A stretch of 28,196 nucleotides of DNA from JACJXF01 sp964349045 (GCA_964349045.1 CAYGFI010000046.1:1-28196); one strand, 5' to 3'; shown: positions 1 through 9,025, counted from the first letter of the stretch. Notes: generated by a model from the sequence alone, not told the origin. A program made the numbers and translations.

Positions 1-354
1 TAACAAGATTGAAGGACAATGCCCTTTATGAAGCCCGCAAGGAATATGACATACCAGATGCTGCTGATTCAGGTGTACTAAAAGACGAAGAAGTAATCCT
101 TTATTATGGACAAAGTATTCAATTTGCGGTTTCAAATAGGCAATATTTCCTCCATTGCCGTGTATTAGTAACAGGGGTTCGCCTTCACCGTAAACTTCGA
201 AATAAATCTTTCTTCCGTTTTCCATAATAAAATTAACTGAATTTTTATTATTTCCATAAGAAATTTCGTGCAAATCCGGGTGATTATAATGGCAGGCTGA
301 AAAAATAAAATTCAGGAACAGGAGTCCGGAAACAGAAATCAGGTAAGGTTTCAT
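1..354 (-). CDS. alpha/beta-hydrolase-fold lipoprotein, N-terminal fragment
   Basis: The reading frame starts at ATG 354 and stays open to the left edge, so the gene is partial. The first 21 residues form a lipoprotein signal ending in FSAC with the lipid-accepting Cys at residue 21. Residues 45-69 read like the start of an alpha/beta hydrolase: a strand with FEVYGEGEPLLLIHG followed by NGGN, the HGxGG oxyanion-hole motif. Up to QIEYF (residue 81, position 112) the match to this family is convincing. After that the frame stays open, but the expected strand and DxRGxGxS region does not appear; the residues become Leu/His-rich and unlike the family. The true gene may therefore be interrupted or joined to foreign sequence near position 112. 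The likely role is an esterase or hydrolase anchored in the envelope; the substrate is unknown. The N-terminal assignment is good, the continuation is not. Confidence 0.6.
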   Translation of the reverse strand, partial: MKPYLISVSGLLFLNFIFSACHYNHPDLHEISYGNNKNSVNFIMENGRKIYFEVYGEGEPLLLIHGNGGNIAYLKPQIEYFVHNKGLLLRLLVHLNQQHLVCHIPCGLHKGHCPSILL

Positions 355-549
355 TCGACAGTTTATTAAATTATGTTTGGTGGAAATTCAGTTATCTTTT
401 TTTCAGGAAATTATCAAGAAATCTTATTGAGAATTCTGACAGAAATATATCTCTGCTTCCTAAATCAAACAGGGCTATCAGTAGCGACGTTTCACCAGTA
501 ATTGGACCAGATTGTGTAATATCCGAAAATCCATATCCACTGCTAAGAA

Positions 550-571
550 ATATCGAATCTTTAATCGATAT
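550..571. repeat. 7-bp inverted repeat upstream of the regulator
   Basis: ATATCGA (550-556) and TCGATAT (565-571) are perfect inverted copies separated by 8 nt. The repeat lies about 108 bp upstream of the regulator start. It could be an operator. It is short and AT-rich, so chance cannot be excluded. Confidence 0.35.
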
Positions 572-639
572 AATCGGCTAATACGCCACATATTTTTAAA
601 TTCGAATAATATGTAAGTGACAAGGAATCCCATATCTTT

Positions 640-656
640 ACAAATATTATATTTGT
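640..656 (+). promoter_or_regulatory. putative promoter with overlapping palindrome for the hybrid regulator
   Basis: TATATTTG at 648-655 fits the Bacteroidota -7 consensus TAnnTTTG, 23 nt before the ATG at 679, which would give a very short 5' leader. It sits inside a perfect inverted repeat: ACAAATA (640-646), spacer TTA, TATTTGT (650-656). No clear -33 TTTG is visible. An operator overlapping the -7 box would suit repression or autoregulation, but that is inference. Confidence 0.45.
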
Positions 657-678
657 GTGATAGCCAATCCCTGCAAAT

Positions 679-3489
679 ATGCAAAGAATATTATTCATAA
701 TAATCCTGTTTTTATTCATTGCAGGATCTTTAACGGGGTTCACCCAGGGAACGGAGTATAGAATCGGATTTTCGCAGTGTGTAAGCGATGATTCCTGGCG
801 CAACAGCATGGAAAAGGATATGGATATTGAACTTTCGTTCTATCCTCAGATGTCTATGATTAAAAGAGATGCCGGTGGCAACAGTCAGCAACAAGCTAAA
901 GACGTCGAAGAGATGTTGAAGGCAGGAATAGACCTGCTGATTATATCCCCGAATGAATCCCAGCCACTAACATCAATTGTTGAAAAAGTTTATGATTTAG
1001 GTATTCCTGTTATTGTTGTCGACAGGAAGATAGATTCCGATAAATGGACATCTTATGTCGGGGCTGATAATTACGAAATCGGACGGCAGGCAGGGGTCTA
1101 TGCAGTAAACACTCTGAAAGGAGCCGGAATTATTTTTGAAATTCTTGGACTTGAAGGTTCCTCCCCTGCAATTGAGCGGCACCGGGGATTTATTGAAGTT
1201 ATCAGGAATTATAGCGGAATCAGCATAGTCATGTCCGCACCAGGTAACTGGACATGGCAGGGCGGTAAAGATGTAATGGGAAATATGCTGAAACAGAAAA
1301 TCAAACCTGATCTTGTATACTGTCACAATGATTTTATGGCTTCCGGGGCATATGAGGCGATTGTACAACATGATACAATAAAAGACTTTTATCTTATAGG
1401 GATTGACGGACTTGCAGGAGAACAGGGAGGAATTCAATATGTTATCGACAGGAAGCTGGATGCTACGTTTCTTTACCCCAATGGTGGTGATATTGCAATC
1501 GATGTTGCCTGGAAAATCCTTAACAAACTCCCTTATGAGAAAATTTATTCACTTCAAAGCCTGCTGATTGACTCTTCAAACGCATCAACCATAAAGATGC
1601 AAAACGGTCTTCTTGCTTCCATGCAGGACAAAATTGAGCTCCAGCGTGGGATTGTTGGTAAATACAGGACCCAGATTTCAAATCTCAGGCTTCTGAGTTT
1701 TGTAATCAGTTCCTTTTCTGTAATAGTCCTGATTCTTGTTATCCTGGTTATCAGGGCATACCGGGGGAAACAAAAAGCCAATCTTTTACTCGAATCCCAG
1801 AAACTGGAAATTGAAAAACAGAACAAAAAACTTCAGAAAATCACCGACCAGCTTGAAATAGCTACCACGCAGAAGTTAAGATTTTTCACGAATATCTCAC
1901 ATGAGTTCAGAACTCCCCTGACACTTCTAATTGGCCCTCTGGAAAACATGATTATTGATAAGAATATCCCTGAAAAAATCCGGATACAGCTTGACATGAT
2001 GTATCGTAATGCTCTGCGTTTACTCAGGCTAATCAATCAACTCATGGATTTCAGAAAGCTTGAAAATACAAAAATGCAGTTACAAGCGGGTAACTACGAC
2101 ATTATCAGGTTCCTGAACGAAGTGAAAACAAATTTCGACCTGCTGGCAGATAAGCAGAAAATTCAGTTCAGGTTCAATTCATCCGCTGCCATGATAAATG
2201 TCTGGTTTGATCGGGATAAACTGGATAAAATCATTTTCAATCTGCTGTCCAATGCCTTTAAATTTACTCCTGAAGGTGGTATTGTCAGCATAGGGATTAC
2301 AACAATTACAAAGATGTTTGGAGGAATTCAAAAGGAGGCTGTTGAGATAGTTATTTCCGATAACGGAAGAGGAATGTCGGAAGAACATCTTAAAAACATA
2401 TTTGAGAGATTTTATCAGGTTGAACAGCAGAGACAGGGTAATTTTTTCCCCGGAACAGGGCTTGGGCTCTCACTCAGCAAGGGATTAATTGAACTACATT
2501 CCGGAATAATTGAAGTCATAAGTAAAAAAGGTGAAGGAACAGAATTTCATGTCTACCTGCCCCTTGGAAATGAGCATTTAAAAGAGAATGAGATTATAAA
2601 GGAAACCGGGGATTATGATTCTCCCGGCAGACAAATTGATACCATATCAGAAGAGTTTTATTTTACACCTCAGATATCTGAATTACAGGGTGATGAACAG
2701 GACCTGAAAACTGTAAAAACAGACAAACAGAACTACATACTTATTGTTGAGGACAATGATGATCTGCTTAAATATATGAGATCCTCATTGACACCGAAAT
2801 ATGAGATTATTGTCGCAAAGAATGGGATTGAAGCCTGGGATATTGTAAAGAAAGACCTCCCGGATCTTGTCATCAGCGATGTCATGATGCCCCTGATGGA
2901 TGGTCTGGAATTAACCCGCAACATAAAAACGGATATTAAAACCTGTCATATCCCTGTCATTCTGCTTACTGCCAAGGTTTCTGTTGAAAACAAGCTTGAC
3001 GGGCTTGAAGCCGGTGCAGACTCTTATATTCCAAAACCTTTTAACGAAAAACACCTTCAACTCCGCGTTAAAAAGCTGATTGAACTCCGCAAAAAGCTTA
3101 ACGAGCATTACCGTGACCATCACAGTTTTGATAACCTGGAAAATCCAATTGGCAGACTGGATAAGCGGTTTCTTGACAGGACAGCTTCTATTATAATGGA
3201 TAATATCCTTAGCCAGGAATTTGGCGTGGAAGAGCTAAGCAGGGAAATCGGTATTTCCCGTGTTCATTTGTACCGCAAGATAAAACAGCTTACCGGTCTT
3301 TCAGTAAGTGAGTATGTAAGAGCTGTTAAACTTAATAAATCAAAGGATCTAATGATGAAAGGCGGGATGACAGTTTCAGAAGTTGCCTATGCTTCAGGTT
3401 TTACAAGTCCGTCATATTTTACCAAGTGTTTTAAGAGCCAGTATGATATGGCACCTTCGGATTTTATTAATTCGCTTAATACCAATTAA
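679..3489 (+). CDS. hybrid two-component system regulator with periplasmic sugar-binding sensor (fructan-locus HTCS)
   Basis: This 936-residue protein combines sensor, kinase, receiver and DNA-binding domain in one chain. A signal peptide (1-23) is followed by a type I periplasmic-binding-protein domain (about 26-310, with the IDLLIISPNESQPL and IPVIVVDRK strands typical of ribose-binding-like proteins). A membrane helix lies at about 338-360, then a coiled coil. The histidine kinase follows, with the H-box SHEFRTPLT (His408), N-box near 521-534, and G boxes DNGRGM and GTGLGLSL. The receiver has the phospho-acceptor Asp734 in SDVMMPLMDG and Lys786. An AraC-type helix-turn-helix occupies about 845-936. 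This architecture matches the family that includes B. thetaiotaomicron BT1754, whose sensor binds fructose and controls the levan locus. Convergent placement against a GH32/SusCD operon supports the same role here. Fructose as ligand is inference from homology and context. Confidence 0.93.
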   Translation: MQRILFIIILFLFIAGSLTGFTQGTEYRIGFSQCVSDDSWRNSMEKDMDIELSFYPQMSMIKRDAGGNSQQQAKDVEEMLKAGIDLLIISPNESQPLTSIVEKVYDLGIPVIVVDRKIDSDKWTSYVGADNYEIGRQAGVYAVNTLKGAGIIFEILGLEGSSPAIERHRGFIEVIRNYSGISIVMSAPGNWTWQGGKDVMGNMLKQKIKPDLVYCHNDFMASGAYEAIVQHDTIKDFYLIGIDGLAGEQGGIQYVIDRKLDATFLYPNGGDIAIDVAWKILNKLPYEKIYSLQSLLIDSSNASTIKMQNGLLASMQDKIELQRGIVGKYRTQISNLRLLSFVISSFSVIVLILVILVIRAYRGKQKANLLLESQKLEIEKQNKKLQKITDQLEIATTQKLRFFTNISHEFRTPLTLLIGPLENMIIDKNIPEKIRIQLDMMYRNALRLLRLINQLMDFRKLENTKMQLQAGNYDIIRFLNEVKTNFDLLADKQKIQFRFNSSAAMINVWFDRDKLDKIIFNLLSNAFKFTPEGGIVSIGITTITKMFGGIQKEAVEIVISDNGRGMSEEHLKNIFERFYQVEQQRQGNFFPGTGLGLSLSKGLIELHSGIIEVISKKGEGTEFHVYLPLGNEHLKENEIIKETGDYDSPGRQIDTISEEFYFTPQISELQGDEQDLKTVKTDKQNYILIVEDNDDLLKYMRSSLTPKYEIIVAKNGIEAWDIVKKDLPDLVISDVMMPLMDGLELTRNIKTDIKTCHIPVILLTAKVSVENKLDGLEAGADSYIPKPFNEKHLQLRVKKLIELRKKLNEHYRDHHSFDNLENPIGRLDKRFLDRTASIIMDNILSQEFGVEELSREIGISRVHLYRKIKQLTGLSVSEYVRAVKLNKSKDLMMKGGMTVSEVAYASGFTSPSYFTKCFKSQYDMAPSDFINSLNTN

Positions 3490-3638
3490 TTTGCCTTTCT
3501 CATAATGGTAAGATTTTTTCTTTAAGAGAGCCCGAAGGGCTTATGCGCTAAACTATTGACAAAACCTCGCTCAGGTACAGGTGTAATCGATTCCGGAGGG
3601 ACCTGAATACTAAAATTAAACAAGCCTTATGGATTCTT

Positions 3639-5192
3639 TTACCTGTAAGAAAACATTGTTCCTGATTTAAGCTTAACAGAGCCATTATTTGCAAAAAGAT
3701 TTACCATATTAAAATCCTCGTTGGGGAAGAATATTTCTGTCATCACAGTCAATCCATCATCAGCAAATAGTTCTACAGATGCCACATCAATAAGTACATG
3801 CATGCGTATGATTTCACTGCCTGAGACTGCCGGTGCATAATGTCTGCCTGAAAATTGAGGTGAGAAACTTGTTTTTCCAGCATTTGTTCTGTCGATAAAA
3901 TATTTTTTCTGCATAGGTTCATAACCAATCAGCAATGATTCTCCAAGACTGTTTTTTAGCTCTATCCCAAAATCAGAAGCAAGTCCGAATTGTGGTCCGT
4001 TCTTTTCCTGGAATACAATTTCAAGCTCTCCCGTGAATCCATAGCAGGTATCATTACCGCTTGGTATTATACCGGAAAAGATGTTATTTTCAATATTTTT
4101 CATTGACTTTCTCAGGGATTTCAATCCTTCCACGGGCTTTGTCACAATAAGAAATTCTTCACCAAATTTTTTAAGTTCAAGGGTTCTTGCAACAGTTGTA
4201 GCACTTCTCCACCTCACTGTAGGAACCTTTTCAGCATATTGCCAGTTGCTCATCCAGCCTATTAAATGCCTTTGTCCAAGGGAGTCGGGAGCGTTTGACC
4301 AGGTAACTCCAGCATAGTTGTCCTTTCCATAATCGAGCCATTGAATTTTATCCGGGGGATTTGCATTAACAAATGTAATTCCATTAAAATCGCCTGTGAA
4401 ATACTGCACTCCGGATCCGCCATTTGGGGCGCCGTTATTCATATTCACAATAAGAACCCATTTTTCTCCATCTTCTGTATTTAATGGAAAAAGGTCAGGG
4501 CATTCCCATACTCCACCGTGAGCACCCTCCTTTTCGCCAAAGGAACTTTCTAAAGACCATTCCTTTAGATTTGGAGAGGAATAAAAACGCACATGTGTAT
4601 TAACTGCCAGAACCATTATCCATTTCTGAGAAGCTTTATGCCAGGTAACTTTGGGATCACGAAAATCACGTTTCCCCGGATTTGTTAAAACAGGGTTATA
4701 ACTGTACTTAATCCAGTTGCGGCCATTATCGGTGCTATAAGCAATTCCCTGGGTCTGGTAATCGTCCCTCCCTTCCTTTTCATAAACCATATTATGATAT
4801 GTGTATATGGCCACCAGCGGCGGATTTTCAGTGGTTCCCAGACCGGAGGTATTGAATTCATCAAATACCGCGCTTCCCGAAAAAATATAACCAAGTGTAT
4901 CAGGGTAAAGTGCAATTGGCAGGTGTTCCCATTTTACCAGGTCAATGCTTACTGCATGTCCCCAGTGCATTGGTCCCCAGGTGGTTCCATTGGGATAGTA
5001 CTGGTAAAAAAGATGGTACTCGCCGTCTTTATAAACCAGTCCGTTTGGATCATTCATCCACATGGAGTCGGGGGAGAAATGAAATTGAGGGCGATGTTTT
5101 TCACTGAGTACTTCAGAACCCGTCCCTGGTTTGCAGGCCAAAAGGATTAAGAAGAAGGCTGCCAGGGAGATTATCAGAGTTATTTTTTTCAT
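3639..5192 (-). CDS. GH32 family beta-fructosidase, lipoprotein
   Basis: This is a glycoside hydrolase family 32 enzyme that cleaves beta-fructosides (levan, inulin or sucrose-type substrates). I start it at ATG 5192 (517 residues). The longer frame from 5228 overlaps the upstream gene and places extra residues before a clean lipoprotein signal (LLAC, Cys20). The catalytic motifs are intact: WMNDPNG with nucleophile Asp48, FRDPK with transition-state Asp179, and WECPD with acid/base Glu230. A five-bladed propeller is followed by a beta-sandwich from roughly residue 370. After Cys20 the sequence is KPGTGSE without early acidic residues, so a periplasm-facing anchor is possible, but this is weak evidence. 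It is the last gene of the fructan operon, 22 nt after the previous stop. Exo- versus endo-activity cannot be told from sequence alone. Confidence 0.93.
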   Translation of the reverse strand: MKKITLIISLAAFFLILLACKPGTGSEVLSEKHRPQFHFSPDSMWMNDPNGLVYKDGEYHLFYQYYPNGTTWGPMHWGHAVSIDLVKWEHLPIALYPDTLGYIFSGSAVFDEFNTSGLGTTENPPLVAIYTYHNMVYEKEGRDDYQTQGIAYSTDNGRNWIKYSYNPVLTNPGKRDFRDPKVTWHKASQKWIMVLAVNTHVRFYSSPNLKEWSLESSFGEKEGAHGGVWECPDLFPLNTEDGEKWVLIVNMNNGAPNGGSGVQYFTGDFNGITFVNANPPDKIQWLDYGKDNYAGVTWSNAPDSLGQRHLIGWMSNWQYAEKVPTVRWRSATTVARTLELKKFGEEFLIVTKPVEGLKSLRKSMKNIENNIFSGIIPSGNDTCYGFTGELEIVFQEKNGPQFGLASDFGIELKNSLGESLLIGYEPMQKKYFIDRTNAGKTSFSPQFSGRHYAPAVSGSEIIRMHVLIDVASVELFADDGLTVMTEIFFPNEDFNMVNLFANNGSVKLKSGTMFSYR

Positions 5193-5214
5193 GGTTTTTT
5201 TATATAGGGACATG

Positions 5215-7476
5215 TCAATAAACAACAATCTTATGAGATTCCACTTCAGCCCCTGTTGTTAGTCGCAAGAAATAAATCCCGGCTGACCCGGGCAATTGTA
5301 TGATGGATTCGGGTATTGATGATTCCAAATGGGTCAATTGATGAATGCATTGGCCAATCCCGTTAAATAATTCAGTCTTAAGGATTTCATTTGTGTTTTC
5401 GTTGAGTGGCTTAATGATAATCCCTGATCCTGCCTGGCAGGGATTTGGGAAAATGCTGAATTTGTTTTCTGTCTTTTCATTCCCGGAAATAATTTCATTA
5501 ATTCCGGTGGGCGGGAGTATGCCCCAGATTGAGCTTAAATCCCATGCACTGAAACTTTCCAGTGTAACCTTCCCTTTTTCCGAGAAAACTTCGAAACCAA
5601 GGCTTTTTGTTTCTGGGAACATTAATGATGATAAAACCAATTCCCCTTCGTTAACAAAAACCTCAATTGAAGACTGATCGATAAATATACGAAGCTTTAG
5701 TTTACTATCCTGCAGATGTACCGGGGCATATACAATTTTGAAAAAGGCGGGAGGAATTGAGACGCTTCCACTGGTTCTCCGGTCAAGAAAGATGTTAGAT
5801 GTTACCGGATCAAATCCCAATACCATTTTATAATTTCCGGCAACACAAAAGTTAAATCCGAATTTTCCGGCAAGTGAATCGAATGAGATAGTCGTATTTA
5901 TTTCATAAGTATTTCTTTTTGGTTTGAATGCATCTAAAGCCTGGGTGTCTGTAATCTCAAAATCAGAAAGTTTCACCTCAGTCCCTCTTAGTTTTTCCAA
6001 AGCGGGAATTGGCTTCTGGATAATTTTATATTGTCCGTTGAATGTCTTTAGTTCAATCACCCGGGGAATAGACTGGAAGCCTTTTCCCCAGCTTGTAGGT
6101 ACGTAATTAGCATATTCCCAGTTCCCCATCCATGCGATCCAGACTTTGCTGGTATCCGTTTTGTCATAATCATTGTAAGTACGTACTGCATAAAAATCTG
6201 ATCCAAAATCAACCCAGTTTGCATGTTCATATCCGAAATTATACAGAACATCAGAAAATATTATCTGGTCGATATTTATATGGCCCCAACCGGCGCTATA
6301 GTTATCTACAATTTCAAGTTTTCCTTTTTTGCCTTTTAAGGTGGAAACATCCCAGCCTCTCCATTTTAGTAACTCCGTATTAGGACCTGTTTCAGTTTTT
6401 ACAATTGCACCATCAACAATTAGGTTAATGCAGGTTAATCCGGGATGATTTCCCCCGCCAATAAGAAAATTGATGCATTTTTTTTCTATTGTAAATTCCG
6501 ATGAAGTAAGCATACCGGTTGAGATATCTCCGTTTAAATAAGAATTTACAAGTCTTTGCCCAAGGTAACCCGAAACTGCTGTTTGATTAGGGAACGTTCC
6601 TATAGCAGGGGCTTCTCCAAAAGCATTTCCTGTTGCAGTCCATCCGGAATAATCGGATTGTTCGAAATCTTCAAACAGGATACCGGGGATTCCCGTTCCC
6701 TTTGTGAGGTAATTTTGATCTACAGGATCCAATGTGAAGGTGGTCCCATCAAAATCCCCAATGAAATATTGTGCTTTATTAGGTCCCATCCCACTGAGCA
6801 GTACCCATTTCATTTTCGTGGAATCGCCATTAAGCGGAAGCTGGAATAAATCAGGTACTTCCCATACCTGATCACGTGCGCCAAAGGGTCCGAAATCGCT
6901 TAAATGACCCCAGGTTTTTAAATCCAGGGATGAATATAGGTTAACCTGGTGTAAAACAGGTGAGCAGATGATCATGATCCATCGCTTTGTCGATTCATGC
7001 CAGAAGACGGTAGGATCCCTGAATTCTTTTGAATTAATATCCAGTACAGGATTTCCTGAGTAAAACTGGTAGGTCTGCCCGGTATCATTGCTTATTGACA
7101 GCCCCTGTGACTGAAGTCCATCAGTTTTACGGTGCATGGTATAGATTGCCACCAGGGGGGGAGACTGTCCAAGTGCAAAACCGGAGGTATTTTCTTTATC
7201 AACGACAACTGAACCACTGTAATATACAAATGTACCGTTATCGCCTTTCATGGGCCATGGTTCCTCTTTCCAGTAAACCAGGTCTTTTGAAGTTGCATGT
7301 CCCCACCAGTAAAGGTGGTAAGTGGAATCAAACTTTATCGTTCCATCCGGGTCACCAATCCATCCTGAAAGAGGGGAGAAATGGAACTGGGGTCTGTAAA
7401 GTGCCCTGTAGGTCTGTGAGGAGACATTCTCAAGAAAAAGGATTGCGAAAAGATAAATTATAATTTGCCTGGTCAT
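5215..7476 (-). CDS. secreted GH32 enzyme with inserted domain and T9SS sorting domain
   Basis: This 753-residue protein has a signal peptide (about 1-20), a GH32 propeller, an insertion and a C-terminal T9SS type A domain. Catalytic residues are recognisable: WIGDPDG with nucleophile Asp42 (Gly and Asp replace the usual Asn residues), FRDPTVF with Asp154 and WEVPD with Glu206. The blade-1 loop is shortened: YHLYWWGHATS replaces the usual FYQYNP...GPMHWGH segment. Residues about 263-409 (FEDFEQ...to...DQIIFSD) form an inserted beta-sandwich-like module, after which the propeller resumes at NWVDFGSDFYA. Residues about 670-753 begin with FSIFPNP and end in a basic/hydrophobic strand, as in Por-secretion sorting domains, so export across the outer membrane and surface attachment or release are expected. 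The substrate is probably fructan; levan versus inulin is not decidable here. It is encoded 197 nt downstream of the DUF4960 gene, beyond a hairpin. Confidence 0.9.
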   Translation of the reverse strand: MTRQIIIYLFAILFLENVSSQTYRALYRPQFHFSPLSGWIGDPDGTIKFDSTYHLYWWGHATSKDLVYWKEEPWPMKGDNGTFVYYSGSVVVDKENTSGFALGQSPPLVAIYTMHRKTDGLQSQGLSISNDTGQTYQFYSGNPVLDINSKEFRDPTVFWHESTKRWIMIICSPVLHQVNLYSSLDLKTWGHLSDFGPFGARDQVWEVPDLFQLPLNGDSTKMKWVLLSGMGPNKAQYFIGDFDGTTFTLDPVDQNYLTKGTGIPGILFEDFEQSDYSGWTATGNAFGEAPAIGTFPNQTAVSGYLGQRLVNSYLNGDISTGMLTSSEFTIEKKCINFLIGGGNHPGLTCINLIVDGAIVKTETGPNTELLKWRGWDVSTLKGKKGKLEIVDNYSAGWGHINIDQIIFSDVLYNFGYEHANWVDFGSDFYAVRTYNDYDKTDTSKVWIAWMGNWEYANYVPTSWGKGFQSIPRVIELKTFNGQYKIIQKPIPALEKLRGTEVKLSDFEITDTQALDAFKPKRNTYEINTTISFDSLAGKFGFNFCVAGNYKMVLGFDPVTSNIFLDRRTSGSVSIPPAFFKIVYAPVHLQDSKLKLRIFIDQSSIEVFVNEGELVLSSLMFPETKSLGFEVFSEKGKVTLESFSAWDLSSIWGILPPTGINEIISGNEKTENKFSIFPNPCQAGSGIIIKPLNENTNEILKTELFNGIGQCIHQLTHLESSIPESIIQLPGSAGIYFLRLTTGAEVESHKIVVY

Positions 7477-7606
7477 TCAAAAGGTTTTAGAAAGCATAAA
7501 ATTACTTTATAATTCAGTACGGACTGATTTACCATCTTATTTTGTTTCTAATTTCATTGTTTTGAATAATCTGCTAAATCAGGATTAGTACGGAATCTTT
7601 TAAAAT

Positions 7607-7640
7607 ATGAGTGTCGTCTCAAAAAGGAGACAACACCCAT
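7607..7640 (-). terminator. 14-bp hairpin between the surface lipoprotein and GH32 genes
   Basis: Arms 7607-7620 and 7627-7640 flank a 6-nt loop. Read as minus-strand RNA, all 14 positions pair, two of them as G-U wobbles; the plus-strand version would have A-C mismatches instead, so the structure belongs to the minus transcript. It is followed by AUAUUUUA rather than a clean U-run. It may be a partial terminator or a stability element that lowers expression of the two GH32 genes relative to SusCD. Confidence 0.55.
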
Positions 7641-7673
7641 ATTCAAACGTACTAACTATAAAAAAACGATTCA

Positions 7674-8969
7674 TTATTTTAACAATCCCAGTTTTAGGTC
7701 AACAAGATAATGCAGGCTGTTTTTGGTGATAGTTTCAATGTTTCCGGCAGTATTCAAAGATGCGCCGGCATTGTCAATACCTGTGTACCAGTCATAAGTT
7801 CCTGAAAGAGCTGAAATTACTGTTCCTTTTCCGGCCTTCGCTGCATACTCAACCATCTGACCTTCGTTTCCACTGCAATTTGAGATCAGGAAAGTAGCCC
7901 CTGTCATGGTTTTGAAACTGGCGTAACGTGTTGCAAGAGCATCAGCATCTCCGTTTGGTGCCCAAGGACCGAAATCGAGGTTATACTGGTTTGACCTGTT
8001 TTTCTTAAGAGTTCCTGTTGCAAGCATAATAAAGGAAGGAGCTGTACAGCCACCACCCAGCGCAATTCCATTGAAAACAGGGTGTGATGTCGGGGCAGCC
8101 CAGTTTACATCCCATGCACCAGCTGTTGCTCCGTCATCAACCGAAAGTCCACCCCAGTTGTTATTAGGTGCATAGCCTGCTTCGCTGACAACCCCGATTT
8201 CATCGACAATGGAACCTGCAAAGTTACCGAGGAACAGGTTACCACCTGCATCATAATATTCTTTAATCGCAGTTACAAAATTTGTTGCAAGATCTGCGCA
8301 ACCTCCGGAACTTACTGGTGCTGCATCGTTGAGCAAACACCAGGCTGCATTTGCGGGGAACTGGGCCACTTCACCACCCCACCAGCCACCGTCGAATTGA
8401 ATCCAGAGGGCATGAAATCCGTTTAAATCTGCACCATCAGCAACTGCTTTGAAAGAAAGGTAGGTAACAACAGTTGTACTCGAAGCCATTTTAGTTTCGC
8501 ACCATTTTGCGGCTGTCTGATCATCTTTAAGATCATAGTCAGGTCCGGCAACTGCGAGCCATGCTGCATCTGAATTTGCTGCAGCTGCGCCTATGAATGC
8601 TATTTTTCTCAGGGTTGCTGAAGTCAGGGTAATTGTATAGCTATTGGTAACTTTACCTGTTTTATCACTTACAGTGAATACTACCGGGCTGGTGAAATTA
8701 GCTGCCACACCAGAAGCCGGGCTTACTGTTGCACCTTCAGAAAGAACCAGGGTAGGCACTACGGAACTTAAATCAGTACCGGGAGCCAGGGCAGCCGTAA
8801 TTGTTTTTGCTGTTTCATCTATGGTTCCTGTTACGTCACCGACTGAAAAGGAAATGATAAATGCATCCCCGGGAGTAACTTCCTCATCCTTTGTGCAGGC
8901 AATAACTGCCACGGCAAAAAGGAAAATCATCATCGCCCATTTGATTGTTTTTGAAAATTTCTGTTTCAT
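7674..8969 (-). CDS. DUF4960-type surface lipoprotein (SusE-position glycan-binding candidate)
   Basis: The 431-residue lipoprotein has signal VIAC with Cys25, followed by TKDEE, an acidic stretch like the export signals of surface-exposed Bacteroidota lipoproteins. Residues about 35-118 form an Ig-like repeat domain resembling DUF5018 (ISFSVGD, TLVLSEGATVSPASG, YTITLTS). Residues about 119-431 resemble DUF4960, a domain I associate with Bacteroides fructan loci; it starts with a Rossmann-like strand RKIAFIG and is rich in Trp, Gly and Asn. Its place directly after SusD (56 nt) is that of a surface glycan-binding protein. A role in capturing fructan for the SusCD complex is inferred from position. 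The second domain could alternatively be enzymatic, because its fold hints at a glutamine-amidotransferase-like topology, but no catalytic residues stand out. Confidence 0.75.
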   Translation of the reverse strand: MKQKFSKTIKWAMMIFLFAVAVIACTKDEEVTPGDAFIISFSVGDVTGTIDETAKTITAALAPGTDLSSVVPTLVLSEGATVSPASGVAANFTSPVVFTVSDKTGKVTNSYTITLTSATLRKIAFIGAAAANSDAAWLAVAGPDYDLKDDQTAAKWCETKMASSTTVVTYLSFKAVADGADLNGFHALWIQFDGGWWGGEVAQFPANAAWCLLNDAAPVSSGGCADLATNFVTAIKEYYDAGGNLFLGNFAGSIVDEIGVVSEAGYAPNNNWGGLSVDDGATAGAWDVNWAAPTSHPVFNGIALGGGCTAPSFIMLATGTLKKNRSNQYNLDFGPWAPNGDADALATRYASFKTMTGATFLISNCSGNEGQMVEYAAKAGKGTVISALSGTYDWYTGIDNAGASLNTAGNIETITKNSLHYLVDLKLGLLK

Positions 8970-9025
8970 AATGTTTAGTGTTTAGTGAATAAATTATTTG
9001 GCTTAATTAATATTATATCATTGAT

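Larger units (their letters stand above)
355..678. other. intergenic region between divergent hydrolase and regulator genes
   Basis: I see no convincing gene in this 324-bp AT-rich stretch. Short open frames on the minus strand lack family resemblance and overlap the regulator start. It holds two perfect inverted repeats (550-571 and 640-656) and a -7 promoter-like box (648-655) for the downstream regulator. Sequence between 360 and 540 shows nothing recognisable. Confidence 0.6.

Noticed and set aside
9..227. Open frame on the plus strand beginning with TTG at the left edge
   Set aside because: It overlaps the hydrolase lipoprotein N-terminus antisense, and its second half is clearly the shadow of that gene. 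Only positions 3-122 look protein-like, so I report the junction as a finding, not as a gene.
3529..3541. AGCCC-GAA-GGGCT hairpin between the convergent regulator and GH32 genes
   Set aside because: The stem is only five base pairs and neither strand follows it with a U-run, so a terminator call is not supported.
7516..7594. Direct repeat AGTACGGA at 7516-7523 and 7587-7594
   Set aside because: Two copies of eight bases, 71 bp apart in an AT-rich spacer, are too weak to call a site.
7644..7651. TACGTTTG on the minus strand, a -7-like match
   Set aside because: It lies directly before the 7607-7640 hairpin and 168 nt from the next start, with no -33 element; a real promoter here is not convincing.
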